From RBC074 sp964470555 (lineage in GTDB: Bacteria; Acidobacteriota; Blastocatellia; RBC074), in NCBI GenBank assembly GCA_964470555.1, contig CAYYDG010000003.1, forward strand, positions 62,001-126,000: 64,000 nucleotides of DNA, in the 5' to 3' direction. The position numbers and the translations under genes are program-made. Of the stretch, positions 54,163 to 64,000 are shown piece after piece. Under the pieces are notes generated by a model that saw only the letters and a list, made by a program, of their open reading frames with translations, had not been told where the DNA came from and searched no databases. Numbering within the stretch: the stretch's first letter is position 1; each line of letters starts with the position of its first letter.

Positions 54163-56268
54163 TCACTTCTTCACCGCCAATTCATTGCGACGATTGACGA
54201 CATACGCCCGAATCGCGTCCACGTCTTCGGCGGTCAGCGTTTGTTTGAATCCGGGCATGCCTTCGCTGGCCAACGAGCCATTGAGAACGATTTTTTGGTA
54301 ACTGTTGAACGTCGCAGGTGACGAGTACCGCAAATCCGGCAAGACGCCGCCTCCGCCCAGTGCGGCAATGCCGTGACACACGGCGCAGCTTCGGGCAAAC
54401 AAATCTCCACCTTTGCCAATCACTTCCGCCGAAGCTTTGAGTTCGATGGCCGTCGGAGCCGCCGGTGGTTTGGCGGCGATGATCGGAAGCTGCTGTTTGC
54501 CGTTGAGCGCAAAGGTCAACAATCTGCCCGGCGTCGTTGGCAAACCCAGGCTGCCACCGGTCAACGCAAAAGCTCCGCCCCAGCCAACCATAATCGAAAC
54601 GTACTGTGTGCCATCAATTTCGTACGTCACTGGCGAAGCAATGACGCCAGTGCCAACCGTGACTTCCCACAGCTTGGTGCCTTTGTCCGCGCTGTAGGCG
54701 ACAAAACGTCCATCGGCTGTGCCTTGAAAAACCAGATTGCCCGCAGTGGTCAGCGTGCCGCCGTTCCACATGACAATGTAAGGAACTCGCCAGCGTTCTT
54801 TTTGCGCGACCGGATCCCAAGCCAGCAAGTGCCCGGTTGGCAAGGCGGTCGGCGGGTCTTTGACAAGTGCGAAATCCACGCCGGTATTCCATTTTCCGTT
54901 TTTGTCGAATTTGAAATTCTTCTGCTGGGTATAACCGAAGATCGTTTCCTGAGCCGGGATGTATACCAAGCCAGTTTGCGGATTGAACGACATTGGTTGC
55001 CAGTTATGGCCGCCGAGCGGGCCGGGCTGAATAATCGCCGGCCCATCTTTGAAACGCACTCCCGGCGCTTCAATCGGGCGTCCGGTTTTTTTGTCCACGC
55101 CTTTCGCCCAGGTCACCGTCACGTAGGCTTCGGCGGAAATCAGTTCGCCCGTCGCGCGATCCAGCACGTAAAAAAATCCGTTTTTCGGAGCCTGCATCAG
55201 CACTTTGCGCTGGCGTCCATTGATCGTCAGGTCGGCCAGGACAATATGCTGAGTTGCTGTGAAATCCCACGTGTCGCCCGGCGTCGTCTGGTAATGCCAG
55301 ACCAGCGCACCCGTGTCGGGCCTGACCGCCAAAATCGAAGACAAATACAGATTGTCGCCTCCGCCGGGACTGCGAACGTGCTGATTCCACGGCGAGCCAT
55401 TGCCTACGCCGACGTACAACAAATCCAATTCGGGGTCATAAGCCATCGAATCCCAGACGGTTCCGCCGCCGCCGACTTTCCACCATTCGCCCGACCAGGT
55501 TTTGGCGGCTTTTTCCATCGCAGGTTTCATCGCTGCGGGAACGACTTCGTTGGGATCGCCTGGGACGGTGTAAAACCGCCAGGCCATTTTTCCCGTCACC
55601 GCGTCGTAAGCCGAAAAGTATCCGCGCATGCCGTATTCGCCGCCGCCGTTGCCGATCAGCACTTTGCCTTTGACCACGCGCGGAGCCGCCGTGATCGTGT
55701 ACGGTTTGGTTTGATCCACCGTCACGACTTGCCAGAGAGGCGCGCCTGTCGCCGCGTCCAGCGCCGCCAGTCGTCCGTCGAGCGTGCCGACATACACGCG
55801 GCCTTTGTAAACGGCTACGCCGCGATTGACCACGTCGCAACAGGCTTTTGCGCCCGCGGCGTGAGGAACTTTCGGATCCCATTTCCACAACTGTTTGCCA
55901 GTGCGGGCGTCAATGGCGAAAACGATGCTCCAACTGCCGGTCGTGTACATAACTCCGTCCACTATGATCGGAGTCGCTTCCAATCCCCGGTCGGTTTGCG
56001 TGTCGAACGTCCAGGCCAGTCCCAAATCTTTGACGTTGGCGTTGCTGATTTGTTTGAGCGGGCTGAACCGCGTTTCGGCGTAATTGCGTCCGTGCGTAAT
56101 CCATTCGCCGGTGCGAGCATCGGCGTTTTTCAACGCGGCATCGTCAATTTTCGCCGCCGGCTTTTGCTTCGAAGAAGTGGCGGATTTCTTTTGAGCATCT
56201 GCGTTCGGTGAAAACACCAATCCGATTGCCAGCAATAGCAAACAAGCAAACTTCACTCTTCGGTTCAT
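54163..56268 (-). CDS. PQQ-dependent alcohol dehydrogenase with fused cytochrome c
   Basis: The 701-aa periplasmic enzyme has a signal peptide (LLLLAIGLVFSPNADA). An eight-bladed quinoprotein propeller spans about residues 45-590, with the vicinal Cys pair in GAKACCDVVNRG that is typical of methanol/ethanol dehydrogenases, and WDFTATQHIVLADL. The C-terminal domain has one haem motif, SCAVCHG, and a distal Met in EGMPGF. It is thus a quinohaemoprotein that oxidises alcohols and passes electrons to cytochrome c. GGAGG lies 7 bases before ATG 56268. It converges on the enoyl-CoA hydratase gene with 2 bases between. Confidence 0.92.
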   Translation of the reverse strand: MNRRVKFACLLLLAIGLVFSPNADAQKKSATSSKQKPAAKIDDAALKNADARTGEWITHGRNYAETRFSPLKQISNANVKDLGLAWTFDTQTDRGLEATPIIVDGVMYTTGSWSIVFAIDARTGKQLWKWDPKVPHAAGAKACCDVVNRGVAVYKGRVYVGTLDGRLAALDAATGAPLWQVVTVDQTKPYTITAAPRVVKGKVLIGNGGGEYGMRGYFSAYDAVTGKMAWRFYTVPGDPNEVVPAAMKPAMEKAAKTWSGEWWKVGGGGTVWDSMAYDPELDLLYVGVGNGSPWNQHVRSPGGGDNLYLSSILAVRPDTGALVWHYQTTPGDTWDFTATQHIVLADLTINGRQRKVLMQAPKNGFFYVLDRATGELISAEAYVTVTWAKGVDKKTGRPIEAPGVRFKDGPAIIQPGPLGGHNWQPMSFNPQTGLVYIPAQETIFGYTQQKNFKFDKNGKWNTGVDFALVKDPPTALPTGHLLAWDPVAQKERWRVPYIVMWNGGTLTTAGNLVFQGTADGRFVAYSADKGTKLWEVTVGTGVIASPVTYEIDGTQYVSIMVGWGGAFALTGGSLGLPTTPGRLLTFALNGKQQLPIIAAKPPAAPTAIELKASAEVIGKGGDLFARSCAVCHGIAALGGGGVLPDLRYSSPATFNSYQKIVLNGSLASEGMPGFKQTLTAEDVDAIRAYVVNRRNELAVKK

Positions 56269-56291
56269 CGAAAAGCCTCCGTAAAAAAAGG

Positions 56292-56315
56292 GAGCGCGGA
56301 CATCTTGTCCGCCCG
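56292..56315. repeat. Dispersed palindromic repeat copy
   Basis: GCGGACA-TCT-TGTCCGC (56296-56312) with its flanks matches the copy at 27017-27040 in 22 of 24 positions. It lies in the spacer upstream of the PQQ dehydrogenase. The repeat is a candidate for a REP-like family. Confidence 0.75.
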
Positions 56316-56469
56316 TGGTCAATTTTTAACTGCGTTGGCGCGCATTCTGCCGCAAGAATTTGCCGAAGTCATCCGCCGCTGGCATTTCTCGATGATCGTG
56401 GCTTGCCTTACATTGAGCGGCGGGTTTGGCGGTTAAACTTTCAGCCGTTCAACTCAGGAGGTTTTAGAA

Positions 56470-57264
56470 ATGACTTTACGCAGAATTCTTTTCGGCTCGA
56501 TTTTGGCATTGAGCCTGACAACCGGTAGCGCGCTGGCTCAGCAAACGAATTATTCGGAATACGATCGGCTGACGCGCAAATACGTCAACGCGCAGGGGCT
56601 GGTAGATTACAAAGGCTTGAAGTCAGAGCTTCCGGCGCTGAAGACTTTCATTGACCAGATTTCCGCCGTCAGTCCCGAAAGCCATCCGCAATTGTTTGCC
56701 GATGGCGGCGAACAATTGCGATTCTGGATGACGGCTTACAACGCCTGGGTGCTGCACATCGCGGCGTCGGAATATCCCAGCAAATCCGCGCTCTGGAATT
56801 TTGTCGGTTTGTTCCGCAATCGCAGCATCAAACTCGGCGGCAGAGATTCGTCGCTGGAAGAGTTGGAACACAAAATCATCCGCGCCCGATACAAAGAACC
56901 TCGGATTCATTTTTACATCAACTGCGCCGCATACAGTTGCCCACCGCTGTGGCAAGGTGCGATTCCGCAGGGCAAAACCTGGGACGTGTTGAATCAATCA
57001 GCCAAACGATTCATCAACGATCCGCGCAATGTGAAATTCGACCCGGCGACCAAAAAGCTGCAACTGTCGAAAATCTTCGACTGGTTCAAGGACGATTTTT
57101 TGACTTACCTGAAAGAGAAACAAGGCATCACTCAACCGCATATCGCGCAATATCTGGTCATGTATTTGGACGAACCGATGCGCTCGGCGCTCGAAAAAAC
57201 TCCCACCAGCGAAATCAGCGTCAGCTATTTCAGCTACAACAAATCGCTCAATGAACAGAAATAA
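56470..57264 (+). CDS. DUF547 family secreted protein
   Basis: The 264-aa protein has a signal peptide (ILFGSILALSLTTGSALAQ). DUF547 features are WMTAYNAWVLHIAA, RIHFYINCAAYSCPPL with a conserved Cys pair region, and KIFDWFKDDFLTY. Function is unknown; the Cys and His/Asn residues suggest a thiol-based site. AGGAGG at 56456-56461 precedes ATG 56470. It is transcribed away from the PQQ dehydrogenase gene; the 200-base spacer contains a palindromic repeat copy. Confidence 0.88.
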   Translation: MTLRRILFGSILALSLTTGSALAQQTNYSEYDRLTRKYVNAQGLVDYKGLKSELPALKTFIDQISAVSPESHPQLFADGGEQLRFWMTAYNAWVLHIAASEYPSKSALWNFVGLFRNRSIKLGGRDSSLEELEHKIIRARYKEPRIHFYINCAAYSCPPLWQGAIPQGKTWDVLNQSAKRFINDPRNVKFDPATKKLQLSKIFDWFKDDFLTYLKEKQGITQPHIAQYLVMYLDEPMRSALEKTPTSEISVSYFSYNKSLNEQK

Positions 57265-57293
57265 CCACCTGTTTCAAAGCAGGAAACAATGAA

Positions 57294-57400
57294 ACAGGAT
57301 TGACATGATTCTTTGCAGGATTAACAGGATTCAAACCTGACAAAAGCCTTTTTGGAATTGATGATTTTGTAAATCCTGCCGCAAATCTTGTTCATCCTGT
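57294..57400. repeat. Imperfect inverted repeat of AGGATT units
   Basis: The + strand arm 57294-57325 contains spaced CAGGATT units. The second arm, 57369-57400, is its inverted copy with about 24 of 32 positions matching. The pair could fold into a long imperfect hairpin just after the DUF547 stop. Similar spaced AGGAT-type repeats are common intergenic elements in several phyla. Confidence 0.7.
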
Positions 57401-57936
<536 letters not shown>

Positions 57937-58122
57937 CTACGTCCGCGATTGCTCCAAGCCCTGTTGAATCTTGAGCAGGATCCCATCGCCCGGCTTGATC
58001 TCCCATTCGTCCAGCCACACACGCAAGCCGTCTTTGCGCAACCGCTCGGCCAATTCGCGCGCAGCGGGTTTGTCTTTGGCGCTGTGGCTGATGAAAACGT
58101 CGTATTTGAATTGTTCGTTCAT
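57937..58122 (-). pseudogene. Truncated TIR domain gene
   Basis: The 61-aa frame starts MNEQFKYDVFISHSAKDK and continues with ELAERLRKDGLRVWLDEWEIKPGD, a clear TIR domain beginning with its first strand, first helix and BB-loop region. It then stops after LEQSRT, before the part of the fold that would contain the catalytic Glu of TIR NADases. Complete relatives continue for at least 80 more residues. The sequence downstream to the terminator at 57519 has no matching frame, so a nonsense change and decay are likely. It follows the HEPN gene by 44 bases. Confidence 0.8.
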
Positions 58123-58166
58123 AAGGGAAACCTCAACAGGTCGAACTTTGGTTTCGTACTCACCAG

Positions 58167-58553
58167 CTAAATCGGCAAGCCGAATGCCTGGCGGATGAAG
58201 CGGCACACAGAGCGGCAATCCTCGATAGCCTGTTTCGCATCTGCTTTGGTGGCGTCGTTGCCCGGATAGCGATAAACCACGGCGAATTTGTTCAGCGCGT
58301 CAAGCTGTGGATCCAATGGCAACCAACCCGGCTCAATTGGCAGGATCAGTTTTAACAGCGATTGCAGATCGTGAGTTTTGCTGAAGGCGATGCCGGCTTC
58401 GACCAATTTGGCTTTGAGATATTTTCCGGCGCATTGTTGGCAATGGTAACAAGCGACGTCATAGACAGGAATTTTGCGGGCGCGATACATCTTCTGCGCG
58501 GCTTCCCAATCCCCTTCGGCTTTGCGCACCCATTCAGCCGTGATTGGCTTCAT
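58167..58553 (-). CDS. HEPN domain protein of an MNT/HEPN pair
   Basis: The 128-aa protein is a HEPN domain: AEGDWEAAQKMYRA, CYHCQQCAGKYLKAKL, SKTHDLQSLL and FAVVYRYPGND are the four-helix pattern. The RxxxxH RNase motif of toxic HEPN proteins is not evident, which is common in the non-DUF86 group. The pair may be a toxin-antitoxin module or a nucleotidyl-transfer module. ATG 58553 is chosen, overlapping the nucleotidyltransferase gene by 20 bases. Confidence 0.85.
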   Translation of the reverse strand: MKPITAEWVRKAEGDWEAAQKMYRARKIPVYDVACYHCQQCAGKYLKAKLVEAGIAFSKTHDLQSLLKLILPIEPGWLPLDPQLDALNKFAVVYRYPGNDATKADAKQAIEDCRSVCRFIRQAFGLPI

Positions 58554-58929
58554 ACATGACCTTTCCGTGCTCCACAATCTCACGCATGAATGGGTCTTCG
58601 ATCCTCAATCGCTCTCGGACCTGTTCCGCAGTGCGCACAAGCAAATCCATCGGCGTGACCAATCCCAGTTCGCGGCTGATTTTGATAGCCTGTTGAATCG
58701 GGCTGCCTTCGAAATTCATCACAATCAACAGGTCAATGTCTGATTCCGGAGTCGGCTGGCCGTAAGCGTGTGAACCGAAGAGGATGATTTTTTCGGGCTT
58801 GAAGTGTTGGGCAATCCTTTGGCAAATGCGCTGAATGTATCCAACGCGCTCGGCAGGGTTGTTAAAACTTTCCTCCCTATCGCGGAATTTTTGCAGATAC
58901 TCTTCTACTTGCGGTTGAACGGTTGCCAT
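58534..58929 (-). CDS. MNT-type nucleotidyltransferase
   Basis: The 131-aa protein is a minimal nucleotidyltransferase. The catalytic motif ILFGSHAYGQPTPESDIDLLIV (GS followed by DxD) is complete, and a third Asp is in MDLLVRT. The N-terminal helix differs from shorter MNT proteins by about 40 residues. In MNT/HEPN modules the MNT protein usually neutralises the HEPN protein, in some cases by AMP transfer. It is the first gene of the small - strand operon that includes the truncated TIR gene. Confidence 0.88.
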   Translation of the reverse strand: MATVQPQVEEYLQKFRDREESFNNPAERVGYIQRICQRIAQHFKPEKIILFGSHAYGQPTPESDIDLLIVMNFEGSPIQQAIKISRELGLVTPMDLLVRTAEQVRERLRIEDPFMREIVEHGKVMYEANHG

Positions 58930-58983
58930 TTCCTCACTTCCTTTCGGGCGATGGCCGGATTATACGCTGGCGGCGGCGACCCA

Positions 58984-60687
<1,704 letters not shown>

Positions 60688-60739
60688 AGATGGAGTCTCC
60701 TTCGAGTGGGTGAAAGTTTGGCCAACTATCGTTGACTCT

Positions 60740-61840
60740 TTACTTTTTCTCAAACCGTTTTGGCTTCAAATCCGGGTTGAGTTTGTATTTTTCGATTTTC
60801 CATTCGCTGACCATCGCGCCGTTGACGGCTTTGACGATTTGATGAGGCAGCATCACGCCGTTGACCGAACGATAATCGGAAAACAGCAGTTGCACGGCGA
60901 TTTCCTGGGCTTCGCCGGGAATGGCGTCGGCGGATGCGGAAACGACATATCCGGCGCTGGGAAAAACGAAATCGCGGTAACTAATCATGGAAGGCAGCAT
61001 CGTGCGCTGATCCAGAAACAAGCGTGCGGCGAATTCGTCGGCTCCGGTGATTTCAATGGCTTCGACAGGCCCGTTGGCGGTTTGCAGGGTTTCGGCAAAG
61101 CTGAACTGCAAGGGGAACGTTTCCGGCGCGGCAGCCAGCCAAATCAGATGCAATGCCGCCAATTCTTTTTTCAATCGTTTTTCCAAAGCGGCATTGGCCG
61201 TTTTGGTGTTTGGCGGTCGCGGACGATTATCTGCCGGTTTGGCTTCGCCCGAAGCACGACGCTCATTTTCCAATTTTTCCAGTGTGTCATTGGGCGGGCG
61301 ACCATTGGCAGACATCGGAATGTTCATTCCCAACACGCTTCGTTCGGTGGTGACATTGCCGGTGGGCGAAGTCGAACGGACGGAAGTCGTACCGGTTGCC
61401 GCTCCGCGCATTCCCATGGTTCCGGTGCTGATGGTCGTCCCTGAAGCCAGAGGGTCGGGGTTCGGGTTGATGGCTCCGTCGTCACCCGAAGCGCGAATGA
61501 CGCTGTTGTCCACCCAGGCTTGATCGCCATTGAGCGTCTGCATCATGGTCACTGTGGTCAGGTTTTTAGGATCGGATTTTTCCGTTCGCAGCAATTTATC
61601 CGGCAACAGCATTTCCAGCTTCAATTCGCCGGTGGTTTCGCCCGTGCGCGTCACGTTTCGATATTTTCCGTTCAGCGACAGACTGCGAACCGGTTTCAGT
61701 TTTTCTTCGCCGCCGAGTTTCTGGCGAAACTGTTCAATCAGCTTCTGTGTTTTGGCGGACTGATCGGAGTTGGCAGATTGCGCAAAAGCCGTTGCGGGAA
61801 AAACCATCAGCAATGCGAGTGCGAATTTTGCGGGTTGCAT
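60740..61840 (-). CDS. Secreted protein of LolA-like fold, function unknown
   Basis: The 366-aa protein has a signal peptide (FALALLMVFPATAFA). The first domain, LIEQFRQKLGGEEKLKPVRSLSLNGKY, and the end, RDFVFPSAGYVV through SVNGVMLPHQIVKAVNG, match proteins with the outer-membrane lipoprotein-sorting (LolA/LppX) fold. The middle, about residues 115-215, is low in complexity, rich in Gly, Thr, Ser and Asn. No lipobox Cys. AGGAGG precedes ATG 61840. It lies directly upstream of the GMC gene and divergent from the LptC/LptA-like gene. Confidence 0.75.
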   Translation of the reverse strand: MQPAKFALALLMVFPATAFAQSANSDQSAKTQKLIEQFRQKLGGEEKLKPVRSLSLNGKYRNVTRTGETTGELKLEMLLPDKLLRTEKSDPKNLTTVTMMQTLNGDQAWVDNSVIRASGDDGAINPNPDPLASGTTISTGTMGMRGAATGTTSVRSTSPTGNVTTERSVLGMNIPMSANGRPPNDTLEKLENERRASGEAKPADNRPRPPNTKTANAALEKRLKKELAALHLIWLAAAPETFPLQFSFAETLQTANGPVEAIEITGADEFAARLFLDQRTMLPSMISYRDFVFPSAGYVVSASADAIPGEAQEIAVQLLFSDYRSVNGVMLPHQIVKAVNGAMVSEWKIEKYKLNPDLKPKRFEKK

Positions 61841-61942
61841 CAGCGATTTACCTCCTGTGTTGGGCAGAATGGTCTGCCAGCTTGTCCCACGATTGAAGGT
61901 GCTATAATCCGGCCATCATCTGAAAGGTGCAGTACGTATTTT

Positions 61943-64000
61943 ATGCTGAAAGAGAAACTTCCTGCGATAGGGCGCGCGCTTTCCCTGATACTTTTGGTGG
62001 CGACCATTGCCGTCATTGTCTCTGCGTTTATCCGCGCGCGACGACGTCCGGTTCCTCCCGGCCCGATCAAAGCCGAAGCCAGATTGAAAGCCAACGTCAC
62101 GTCACGCGTCGAAGGTTACGAAAGTGTGGTGATTGACGACAAAGGCCGCGAAAAATATCGAATCCGTGCGGCTGTGGACACGGCGTTCGATGATGGTCGC
62201 CACGAAATGGAAAAGGTTGATCTGACGGCCTTCGGTGAAATTCAGCAGGACGGAAAACCCAAAACTGTTCGCATCACTTCGGAACGCGGCGAATACACTC
62301 CGGCGCAAAATCTGGTCACATTTGAAACCAACGTCGTGGTCATCAGCAGCGACGGTTTGGAAGTCACCAGCGAAAAATTGAATTACGACCAGAAATCCGA
62401 AATCGCCAGCACCGATGTCGCCGTGCAATTCAAACACGGAGAAATCAACGGTTCGTCCATCGGCGCGCAGCTTTACGCCAAAGATCGTTTATTGAGCTTA
62501 TGGAAAGATGCGCGAATTGTGGCCACGCCAACGGCTCCGCCCAATTCAAAAGACCAGAAGAAAAAGACAGGCCTGCCGGTTGAAATGCGAAGCGATAAAG
62601 CCAGCTACGCGGAATTGCAGGGAGTCGCCCGCTTTGAAGGCAATGCAACCATCACGCAAGGCGAAAAGATGGCGCGCGCCGATTTGATTACCAGTCTGGT
62701 CAACCCGCAAACGAAAAAATTGGTGAGCGCGGAAATGCGCGGCAACTCGTTGCTGAAATCGCAGGAGAAAACGCGGATGTCGGAATTGCAGGCGCGCGAT
62801 ATGGATTTTTACTTCGACGACGCACAGCATCTGAAACAAGCCGTCGCCGTCGGAGCGGCTCGCGCAACGTCGCTGGAAAAAGGTTCGCCGCGAGAAATTC
62901 TGGCTGAAAAAATTGATGCTTATTACTCGCCAGGCGAAAAAGAGAGTTTGCTGCAATCGGTCGTCACGCAAGGTCGCACGACAATGAAAATCGAAGTGGC
63001 CGAAGATATGCCGAACGCCAAAGAAATCTCCGAAAGAATTATCGAAGCCGATGCGGTCAACGCCGCGTTCCGCGAAGATGGGGTGAATCTGGCTCGCGCC
63101 GAAGCGACCGGCAACTCCGTGCTGACGATCACGCCGAAAACGGTCAAACCGACTTCTGACCGGCAAAAATTGCGCGCTGCCAGATTCACGGCGGACTTCT
63201 TTCCAAAAGGCAATGCGATCAAAACGTTTTTGGCCGATGGCAATGCCGTTGCCGAATTCGAGCCGCTGGAACCGAAAACCAAACGATCCCGACGTTCTGT
63301 GACCGGCAAAAAGCTGACGGCGAATCTGATCGAACAAACGCAGGACATTGACCTGCTGACCGTTGAAGGCGGCGCGAAGTTCGTCGAAAATTTTCCCGCC
63401 GGATCGAAAGAATCCGACCGCAACGCCACTGCCGACCGGGCAGTTTATACGGCATCGAATCAGATTGTGGCTTTGCGCGGCAAACCGTTGTTGTGGGATT
63501 CGACTTCGCGCGCCAATGCCGACGAAATAGACGCCAACGTGGAAACAGGCGAAAGCTTCCTGCGTGGGCGCGTGCGAACGACTTATTTCAGCCGCGAAAA
63601 AACCGGCGGCGCGGCTCCGTTCAAAAAGGACAAGGCTCCGGTGACCATTGCGTCCGATCAGGCCGTGGTCAAACACGGCGAGGGCGCGGCGCGTTACACG
63701 GGCAACGTTCGCGCCTGGCAGGACAGCGATTTCATTCGCGCAGACAACATGGAACTCGACAACGGCGAAAAAATGTTGACCGCCTGGGGAAATGCGCAAT
63801 CGGCGTTTTACGATTTCGAGCGCGAAGTAGATAAGAACCGCAAGGAAATCATTCCTGTCTTCGCCACAGCGGACAAGATCGTTTACACCGACGCGAACCG
63901 CACTGCGCATTACGAAGGCACAGTCAAAATCAAACAGGGAACCGATCAGATTGACGCCGCCGTCGCCGATGCGGTGATGGATGAACAACACAAACTGTTG
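61943..64000 (+). CDS. LptC/LptA-like lipopolysaccharide transport protein, cut by the window end
   Basis: The frame is open for 686 codons from ATG 61943 to the last base. An N-terminal membrane helix (LSLILLVATIAVIVSAFI) is followed by an LptC-like domain: VTSRVEGYESVVIDDKGREKYRIRA and ITSERGEYTPAQNLVTFE. OstA/LptA-like repeats then recur, as in RSDKASYAELQGVARFEGNA, DRAVYTASNQIVALRGKPLLW and ADKIVYTDANRTAHYEG. Separate LptC and LptA are about 190 aa each, so this is a long fusion. It should bridge lipopolysaccharide from the inner membrane to the outer membrane. The missing 3' end is outside the window. Confidence 0.85.
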   Translation, partial: MLKEKLPAIGRALSLILLVATIAVIVSAFIRARRRPVPPGPIKAEARLKANVTSRVEGYESVVIDDKGREKYRIRAAVDTAFDDGRHEMEKVDLTAFGEIQQDGKPKTVRITSERGEYTPAQNLVTFETNVVVISSDGLEVTSEKLNYDQKSEIASTDVAVQFKHGEINGSSIGAQLYAKDRLLSLWKDARIVATPTAPPNSKDQKKKTGLPVEMRSDKASYAELQGVARFEGNATITQGEKMARADLITSLVNPQTKKLVSAEMRGNSLLKSQEKTRMSELQARDMDFYFDDAQHLKQAVAVGAARATSLEKGSPREILAEKIDAYYSPGEKESLLQSVVTQGRTTMKIEVAEDMPNAKEISERIIEADAVNAAFREDGVNLARAEATGNSVLTITPKTVKPTSDRQKLRAARFTADFFPKGNAIKTFLADGNAVAEFEPLEPKTKRSRRSVTGKKLTANLIEQTQDIDLLTVEGGAKFVENFPAGSKESDRNATADRAVYTASNQIVALRGKPLLWDSTSRANADEIDANVETGESFLRGRVRTTYFSREKTGGAAPFKKDKAPVTIASDQAVVKHGEGAARYTGNVRAWQDSDFIRADNMELDNGEKMLTAWGNAQSAFYDFEREVDKNRKEIIPVFATADKIVYTDANRTAHYEGTVKIKQGTDQIDAAVADAVMDEQHKLL

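Noticed and set aside
54373..56211. 612-aa frame antisense to the PQQ dehydrogenase gene
   Set aside because: The PQQ dehydrogenase on the opposite strand has all expected motifs.
62546..63991. 481-aa - strand frame opposite the LptC/LptA-like gene
   Set aside because: Phe/Arg-rich shadow composition and no family; the + strand frame is open to the window end with a membrane helix and LptA repeats.

Overview
The window looks like chromosomal DNA of an Acidobacteriota, most likely Blastocatellia or a relative. The strongest clue is the TIGR03437-type domain in the 825-aa protein at 50382-52859, a family expanded in Acidobacteriota. Multihaem cytochromes, GMC oxidoreductases, a PQQ dehydrogenase and DUF547 fit that group. 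This assignment is an inference; no rRNA or tRNA gene was seen.

Layout. (1) 39-7210, + strand: a GMC oxidoreductase, then a tightly packed chaperone-like set of GrpE, short Hsp70, TPR protein and a J-domain protein without HPD. (2) 7198-12142, - strand: a compact six-gene operon of two DUF488 proteins, a possible dual-OB protein, an RNase HI paralogue that lost its catalytic residues, a RecQ helicase with a HEAT-like tail, and an intact RNase HI. (3) 12143-12402: a divergent intergenic region with a promoter-like site and a terminator/antiterminator-like leader. (4) 12403-21391, + strand: a 1223-aa protein with an internal duplication and a 1766-aa DUF1998 helicase, resembling a two-gene Druantia type III-like defence system. 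Regions 2-4 are the most interesting part of the window.

(5) 21410-24187: a FdhF/YdeP-type molybdoenzyme and a cysteine-cluster protein. (6) 24178-43790, - strand: an exopolysaccharide or O-antigen cluster (WecA-like, glycosyltransferases, heparinase-like protein, bi-domain dehydrogenase, asparagine synthase-like amidotransferase, ligase/polymerase, Wzt-like ATPase, Wzc-like kinase, Wza-like export protein), with a DUF433/DUF5615 toxin-antitoxin pair inside it. (7) 44128-52859: a membrane TPR protein, then a - strand set of amidohydrolase, 9-haem cytochrome, 13-haem cytochrome and TIGR03437/DUF336 protein. (8) 53116-57264: an orphan B12-binding subunit, an enoyl-CoA hydratase, a PQQ dehydrogenase and a DUF547 protein. 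(9) 57265-58929: an intergenic repeat region, a - strand terminator, a truncated TIR gene and an MNT/HEPN pair. (10) 58984-64000: a second GMC oxidoreductase, a LolA-like secreted protein and a large LptC/LptA-like protein cut by the window end.

Genes within each block are commonly separated by only a few bases or overlap by 4-14 bases, which suggests translational coupling. No insertion sequence, CRISPR array, tRNA, rRNA or replication origin was recognised.
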